From positions 2,942,001 through 3,006,000 of the forward strand of contig JARHVA010001173.1 of the NCBI GenBank assembly GCA_037957365.1: DNA of 64,000 nucleotides, read 5' to 3'. Of the stretch, positions 57,158 to 64,000 are shown in pieces. The stretch is from Torreya grandis (lineage: Eukaryota > Streptophyta > Pinopsida > Cupressales > Taxaceae). A model generated the notes under the pieces. The model was not told where the DNA came from. It saw nothing but the letters and a program-made list of their open reading frames with translations, and made no database searches. The first letter of the stretch is position 1, and each line of letters starts with the position of its first letter. The translations under genes and the position numbers were made by a program.

Positions 57158-58649
57158 CAAACAAGAAATACACTCAAGTAAGCTATATAGAGAGATGAAG
57201 TAAATGAAATAGAAGAGACTAACATAAGCATTTCATGCTAGTTCTTGCATACATATGTTATAAAAATGTCATGTAAAATAACATATCATGTAAATTATGT
57301 AAGATAATAACATGAGTATAGGCATGTGTAAATGTTAGTATATAAGCTCAATGTGATAATGGAAATGATCATAAAAGAATATAACATGTGTCAATCATGA
57401 TCATATATAAGTAAGATGCCCCCAACGTAGTGTGTCATATGAGAAATGGAAAGGTTCAACATCTGCATGCTCATGTATCATGGATTTCATGTATGCTTGT
57501 ATCACACTCAAGTACTCGTGAAACACATGTGTGTATAAAAATAATATGCTATCTAATAACATAATGTAAACAACATATACAAAAGCTAGTAAACATGTGA
57601 AATGCCATTGTTTTTTGTATTTTTACTTTATTTGAATGTTTATGTATTTTCTTGAATATTTTTATTTTTATATTTTTGAATTTTTATTATTTTTTTCATT
57701 TTTTTGACATGTTTGGAAAGAGAGTGCTAGTTGATGATCCCATCTAAGGTATGCTCATAAGGTGTTTTATACTTTGGATATAGTATATTAAATGGTCATG
57801 CTACCAAGGATCATGTATATGTGCCAAATCTAGAATTGGAAAATCTGTAATACTTTGTGTATGCCTCATAGGACTCTGTGGTTGTGAGGTAGTAGTAGAA
57901 GGTATAGTGGTTCATAGAACCCATTGTTTAATGCTTTATGATTTCCTTGGTTTAATATTAGGTCTTTGTACCCATTCTAAAACATGGTGCTCTACTATCA
58001 ATAATCAGCTAAGTCATGGAGGTGTAAATGAGGATCTCAAAAAATTCACTATAGATCTATGATGTAATGGCCTCTCAAGTATTGGTCGCCCAATAAAGGG
58101 GATCACCTATTGCTTACCCTTTAACACATGATTAACCTTAGTAGGTTATATAATTAGCTGTCTGGAACAATTTTTTCCTATTGTAAAGGGTATTTATTTT
58201 GAAACCCAAAAACTATAATTACCATGTTGGCATGAATATACTTAAGACACCCATGCTCTATGGAAGGTACCGCATGAAGCTTATGAATCCAAAGTCATCC
58301 CAATAATATATAAAAGACTCTCATATGTGGTATAATAGAAAATGTTGTGGTCACATGTGTTGGACCAACTTGTAAAGGTAAATCAATATCACCAAAAATG
58401 TATTGTGTCTTCACATCGAACGATTTGGCCATTTTAGTCGAAGGGAATAAATAATAATGTGTATCCCAAATGTGTGATTAATTTCATGGTACATATATTC
58501 TCACTAATGTATTGTATTAGTATGTATAAGTGTACCAATAATCCCATTTAATGGGTGACCATAATGTGGTGGAGGAGGATGTGCATGATATGTCATTTGC
58601 ACTTGTGACATTTCCTTATAACAATCTTGTAATGGATTATTGAATGTCT
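57158..58649 (-). other. Interior of element 6 between the LINE and gag
   Basis: Non-coding, AT-rich. The part at 57240-57620 corresponds in reverse to about 45200-45500 of element 7. I see no pol domain, although that is where pol would lie in an autonomous element. Confidence 0.65.
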
Positions 58650-60100
58650 TTTAATTTTTAATGATCATTAGGTTGTGATCCCAAATTTTTTAGAGAATCC
58701 ACAAAGGTGAGTAGATCATTATCAACAATATCTTGTATCTTGTGCTTCAATTTAAAACATCTATTCATAGAATGCCTTGCACATTGGTGATAGTCACAAT
58801 AAGCATTGTCATCATATCCTTTTGGTAGAGGTCGACTCATATCAACCACCATAAGAGGAAGGATAGATATGAGATGACACTCCACTAGATTTGGAAGAAA
58901 CAGAGGTGGAGACTGAAGTAATAATGTAAATTATCTCTTAGGTGCATTGGATAAGATAAGTCGATTAGGCTGTTGTGGCACTATATTAACCATGGTGGTT
59001 GTTTCCTTCTTAGCCTCAGTAGGTTTGACCTTATAGCTTGGTTTGATATGAAATTTGGGATTAGATGCAGTTAGTGTGTTTTCTACATACTTGTTCAATG
59101 AAATAAGTTTCATTTATGTATCTTGAACAATATGGCATAATTCATCAAAAGATTTGAAATTCTTAAAAACAATAGGCTTATGTAAGGGAGCAAACTTTAC
59201 TTAAAGATATCTTAAAGCTCTTTATCTTCCATTGGATTTGTCATTTTGGCCAACATTGTCTTATACCTCAAGACATATTCATTAATAAGCTCATTGGTTC
59301 CTTATTTTAATATTGACAATTTATGCACATGACATCTTTTCAGTAATGTTGATTGAAAGATACGCTAAAAATTGATCTACCAAAGGCTTGGATGCTCTTA
59401 TTGATTATATTGGTAGATCATAGAACCATCTCAAATCATAGCCTTTAAACTTCTTTCAAATAATTTGGTCAACAGTTTATCATTTTAAGCATATTCAAGG
59501 AATGCTACTTAAAATATCGAGATGTTGTCTAGGATCACCATTGCCATCATAAAGTGTGAACTTGGGTGCAATTGGTAAAGGGTGAAAAGATATCTTAGGT
59601 GCTAGAGTATTATACAATACATATTATGAATCAATATCATGAGTTGATTTCATAACATTTTTCTCAATGTTGGTAACCTTAGCTTCGAAAGCTTGAATAA
59701 CTTGTAAAAGAGTGTGCATGGTAGACCCATTGGGATTTTGATTTAAAACTTGAGATGTTACCAAAGGGGATGAAAACACTACTTATGTTGATGTAGGCAT
59801 TGAAACCAGTAATTAAGTTGAAGTATTAATTGTTACCATGGAGGATGTAACACCAATTGTTTGATCTTTAGGGAACAAAGGTCTAAAAACATATCCTATG
59901 CCCCCACTAGATGTAGTATGCAATGTTGTGTTCAAGGGGAGGGAGATTGGAATGGATGTGTGATAGGCACATCTATTAGCTACAATATTTGTTTCAATAT
60001 AGAGCAATGGTTGTTTACTAACACCTTTTGCTTTTTTAACTTCCAATATAGTATTAAGGATCTTGTGGAAATATTTGGGATTGTCACTAAAGTGTTCTTG
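58650..60100 (-). pseudogene. gag: gag of element 6
   Basis: Minus strand, directly after the primer site of the 5' LTR. A retrotransposon gag core is visible near 59470-59380, with a WFYDLPI segment. A basic linker (KPSYKVKPTEAKKETTTMV) lies at 59050-58990. A finger-like region at 58830-58740 reads YCDYHQCARHSMNRCFKLKH, the form seen in plant Athila/Tat-type gypsy gag. Stops separate the pieces. Confidence 0.8.
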
Positions 60101-60443
60101 AAATAATGCAATAGAATTAACTTGCTATTGATCTACTTATTCATGCTAATTGTTTTCATGTGTTTCATTATATTCATGATTAGATTCATCTCCTATAATA
60201 TTTTTTTCATTGTTTGGCTCATTTTCATTATTGGCACTCTCATTATTAGCAAGATTTGACATGGTAATAGCTTGAGACATATTAGTGGTCAAAGGGGTAG
60301 CATGTTCAATAATTAAACACCTAATCTATGAATACACCTAGTTTTCATACAAAGGATATAACAAATCTAAATAAATACAACAAACATAAACCTTAAAAGG
60401 TTGAAAACCCTAGAACAAGTTAGTAGTTGCATGAGAAGACTCA

Positions 60444-60461
60444 GAGGTTAGGTTCACCAAA
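60444..60461 (-). other. Probable primer-binding site of element 6
   Basis: TTTGGTGAACCTAACCTC on the minus strand, immediately after the 5' LTR. It is shared with element 7 apart from two changes. Confidence 0.6.
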
Positions 60462-61769
60462 TGTTTGACCCTTGTTGGAAAATTTTAGGGCTAGGGGAGA
60501 GTAGCCTAATCAAAGAGGAATAAACTTCTCTAAAATCAAGCCAATTAATGAATTTAGATTCTACTAATATTCTGATAAGAAATATTGAATCTAAGTATAT
60601 GCCAAATATACAAAGTACAACATTCCATATTATGTTATTAACAATATGAAGGAGAAATTGAACTTAACTTATACACTAATGTGTAATCAAGTTAGAGTAA
60701 TGCATGTGTAAAAATAAATTGTATGAATATTCTATTCTAGTCGTTAGATTTTAAAAATTATCTTTCTGCCAACATAAACACTTGTGTTGCCCTATGGACA
60801 CTTGTGTCAATGCTATTGTCCATGCTTCAATGCATCTATCCTATACAGAGTATTGATTATTGACTAAAACTTCCACCTGGGTCTTTCTAGGTTTTCTATC
60901 ACCTTTTAGATTGTGTGTTTAGATCATGTGTATAGGATCTCTATATCAAAATATAGCTTAAACCCTAGATCCTCCTTTTAAGTCTTATCACCCTGTGAAA
61001 AATGGGTTAGTGGGCTCACGAAGTTAATTTAACCTCAAGGACCCCTTTGTTAATTAACTTTGCCTAAATAGACAATACTCTAAAGAGGCCTCAAACATGT
61101 GTAATTCTCCTCTCTATGTTGAATTATGTGTGATAAATGGTGTATAATGCTCTATATAATTTCATGTAGTGATCTAGCTTATAATGTAAGAAATATGGCT
61201 CATGGGCTACTCTTTGAATGCTTTAGACCTATAATATTCGTATTATTGATATGAACATAGGAAAGAATAGGGAAAAATAACTTAGTTGTGTAATTAATTT
61301 TTAGGAGTGTAGTATAAGATTGAGAGGTGCTTGCTAGATGAATAATGAGTTGGCTTTAACTTGTATTTATACCACCTCTTTTGAAAAGTTCCTCACGGAA
61401 GGGTTAATGAAACATAATAAGCTGACCTATACATATTAAAATATTTACAAATTTGAGTGTTTATAAGGTATAAACACTTGCATTAAAGAATGGACAGTAG
61501 AATCAACACTATTGTCCAAGTTTGACATAACTTTATAAGAACATAAAAGGTTGTTGGATATATATAACTAATATTGAAGGATATATATTAGAGTTTAAGC
61601 ATATTATAACAAGGTCAGACTACAAGATAAGCATTTAGGCATAATGACATTGTGAACATGAGCCTATCTGCTATAAGGAAGGTCAAGAACTGAAGGGTAT
61701 AGCCTTGAGTGATATTTGTCAAGTGTACAAGACTAATTTAACATATAGATCCAAATTTAAACATCTATA
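60462..61769 (-). repeat. 5' LTR of element 6
   Basis: A 1.31-kb copy matching 31128-32475. The outer dinucleotide is TA where the other LTR has CA. Confidence 0.87.
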
Positions 61770-62275
61770 CTTGAAACAATTCTTACACCATTTTTTATAT
61801 TTCAATATTTCATAGAAATGGGTGCTTATAAGGATGAATATTTAGAGGAACAATTCATGGAACAAGTTGATTGGTATTATCTTTTGGTTATTGTGGAGAT
61901 AACCCCTTAGGCTCCATAAATAATTTTGCATGCTTAGATAATATTTCACTCAATTCATTGATCTATATAACACAAAGATGGGAAACAATCCCATGAGATC
62001 CCTTTTTAAGAAACTTCTTCATATATTGATAGCTAATGATGCTTGTTGACCCTATAGTAGGTCCTTTTAAGGCATGTTATTGGACCTTATATGTGAATTT
62101 CATCTATAGTTTAGAAAATTCCCATAGTATAGGTCATGGTGTATGCAACTACTATGATCCTAAAACTATATCACAACCTCGTATAGGTAGAACAAACTAG
62201 AGACACCTACATTTGGTATTAGACACTTTAACAACATCAAATTTGACATGCATTGACATACTTGGACAATGTGCA
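61770..62275 (-). pseudogene. pol: Element 8: old Ty3/gypsy pol, upstream half (protease end to RT start)
   Basis: Reading down from 62275, the protease tail includes RGCDIVLG (about 62180). A linker follows, then LFMEPKGLSP near 61920 and HPYKHPF near 61830, the N-terminal part of reverse transcriptase. The frame runs to 61770 and resumes at 31127, where element 6 ends. Confidence 0.8.
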
Positions 62276-62449
62276 TACATTTGAATCTTATACACACTTT
62301 CCCTCTATTTATCTACCCATCTATTATTTTGGCCAACTATATTTGTTAGATAAACCTATTTAGGATTAACATAGATCTATACAAGAACATTCTAGAATCC
62401 TAGACAAACCTTTTCCATATCTTAGATCACTAATTTACACTCCTAGGAT

Positions 62450-64000
62450 ACTACTAGTAATGACTAAATAATTATGGTTACCATAAGGGTCAGCCTCTGT
62501 TGACAGTGTCTAGGCACACTCAACATCTATTTTTAAAATTGGGAAGTATCCAGTAAGTCAGCCTAGACACATTTCATTGGTTAATTATAGTGGTAAATAA
62601 TGAAGAGTCAACTCTAAATACAAATCATTCCTAAGGTTATACTCACTTAGGACTACTATAAAACTTGGCAATTACTTGATTAATACTTGAAAATCATCTT
62701 GAGAAATCCACTAACACTCTCTTGAGACATTATCACAAATGCATACACATCTAAAAATCCTTCAAAGGAACAACTTTAGATCCACGTCTAAATATACTAA
62801 AGTTAATGTTGCATGGTTCCAAATGTTGAAGATCAAAACATTTCATTTCATTATATATTGTTCATGATGTTGCACACACACACATAAGTGGGATAACTAC
62901 TTGTGTTTTAGCCCTCTTTAGAGTATTGGAGCACAATCAATACTCATCCATTCAACAAAGAGTGGTTAGGGTTCTCTAACCCAAAATACTAGCCCCTTTT
63001 TTAAGGCAATCTTGTGGTAGAAAACACAATTAGGATTTGAACATGAGGAGAAGGAAAATATAGACTAGTGCATAAATCTAAAGGTAATTACACATATAGG
63101 AATCATTTATAGGCACATTCCAAGCATTTTAGGAGTTAAAAACCTACACAGTGCGTAGGCCATTATTGGCAACCATCGAATAGTGCTAGCTACCATAGGG
63201 GTTCGATTCTATCAACAATGTCTAAAGATATTTTTAGCCCTTATTTTTAGGTCTAAATAGCTAACATCATATGTACATAGCATTTAAAAGTGTAGAGACA
63301 CCTTATGTGAGCATTAAAATATTATAATCAACTAAATTCACTTCTACCATTTTATTTTTCCAATTCTAAATCGAAACAATGTAATATATAGAATATCAAT
63401 TTTAATTTAGATCGATACTTTATTTATATATTAAATTACATAATTTGATAGTGCACAGTTTCCCAATATTTTAGTCCCCCTAAACAAAAACAATCAAAAC
63501 ATTTTTGTGAAACTAATCATTGATTTGAAAATGAAAAACCCAATATTTCCTCCTCCATTAGGGTTTCAATTTTTATTAAGGTTTCAAATTTATCCTCTAT
63601 TAAGGTTTAAATTTCACATCTAATTTTTTATTTCCCTTATTAACATAAGCAAACCCCTAAAATGATTGAAATGGGTTTCAATGGCTTATATTTTTCAATC
63701 CTAACTATGATGGTAATAGTTGCATGTCTCTTTCATAAATTATATGATGTATTTATCTCTCATGCAATGAAATGGGTTAATGTCAGTTGTAGTAAAACTA
63801 AGGATGATATTACACATGATGAAATCTTAGCTTTCCTTAGTAACACATATTTCATGAATGTTGAGTTTGAGATGCTTCCAATTACTATTTGAAGGGAAAG
63901 GGCATGTATAAATCCTTTCATTCTTCCTCATTAAAGACCTCATGGTAGTGATAGCTAACATCCCTTCCTTGTTACTTTTCCTACGCTTATAATCGATGGA
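62450..64000 (+). repeat. Diverged LTR and downstream region related to elements 6 and 7
   Basis: Patches resemble the element 7 LTR: GCACACACACACATAAGTG with GCCCTCTTTAGAGTATTGG (about 62873-62930), and ACAAAGAGTG near 62965. The last 70 bases resemble the element 7 interior near 43736 (GTGATAGCTA). Limits, orientation and primer site are uncertain. Small open frames such as 63662-63892 look incidental. Confidence 0.4.

Larger units (their letters stand above)
31128..61769 (-). mobile_element. Element 6: gag-only LTR retrotransposon, host of nested elements
   Basis: Minus-strand element with LTRs 60462-61769 (5') and 31128-32475 (3'). It interrupts the reverse transcriptase of element 8. 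The flanking pentamers CTTGT (31123-31127) and CTTGA (61770-61774) are a target duplication with one change, and the interrupted reading frame resumes exactly across it. After removing element 7 (32867-48400) and the LINE (49328-57147), about 7.3 kb remains. That remainder has gag but no recognisable pol, so it probably relies on a related autonomous gypsy. Confidence 0.85.

Noticed and set aside
61830..62420. Treating the whole 61770-64000 region as more of element 6
   Set aside because: The LTR ends at 61769, and the next 500 bp read as protease and RT of the older gypsy that continues at 31127.

Overview
The window looks like nuclear DNA of a seed plant with a large, transposon-filled genome. 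Very long introns, layered LTR retrotransposons, a full-length LINE and sparse host coding sequence point to a gymnosperm (conifer-like); that taxonomic guess is inference. I see no bacterial, organellar or viral-episome features.

Host gene: one recognisable nuclear gene lies on the minus strand, a half-size ABC transporter of subfamily D (plant ABCD2 type). Six exons (28213 down to 13163) have GT-AG borders and consistent phases. They encode 405 residues: a transit-peptide-like N-terminus and the whole membrane domain. The ATP-binding half is not in the window. It must lie left of position 1, across an intron of more than 13 kb that holds two LTR retrotransposons, or be lost. Introns 1 and 3 carry a SINE-like element, an LTR element with an unfamiliar open reading frame, a 536-bp tandem duplication and a fold-back-like repeat.

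Layout: 1-7022, decayed Ty3/gypsy chromovirus (plus) with a Mutator-like insertion in gag. 7385-11883, internally deleted Ty1/copia (minus). 13163-28213, ABCD2 exons and introns, with LTR element 4 at 18125-22655. 28961-31127 and 61770-62275, two halves of an old gypsy pol (minus) split by everything between them. 31128-61769, gag-only LTR element 6 (minus), hosting element 7 (plus, 32867-48400) and a LINE (49328-57147). Element 7's 5' LTR hosts element 5 (33730-42603), which hosts a Ty1/copia element 3 (34516-40222). 62450-64000, a diverged LTR-like segment.

The most unusual signal is a short palindrome, ACCGACGTCGGT and variants, repeated in the LTRs of both copia elements. It recurs as a 21-bp-period array inside the coding region between integrase and reverse transcriptase. 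Each unit contains two opposed copies of the CCGAC core known as the DRE/CRT stress element. Other points are a 21-bp inverted copy of gag in the loop of a GC-rich hairpin, duplicated primer-binding sites inside copia LTR ends, and hairpin repeats beside a second purine tract in the gag-only LTR family. All retroelement coding regions carry stops, frameshifts or lost catalytic residues.
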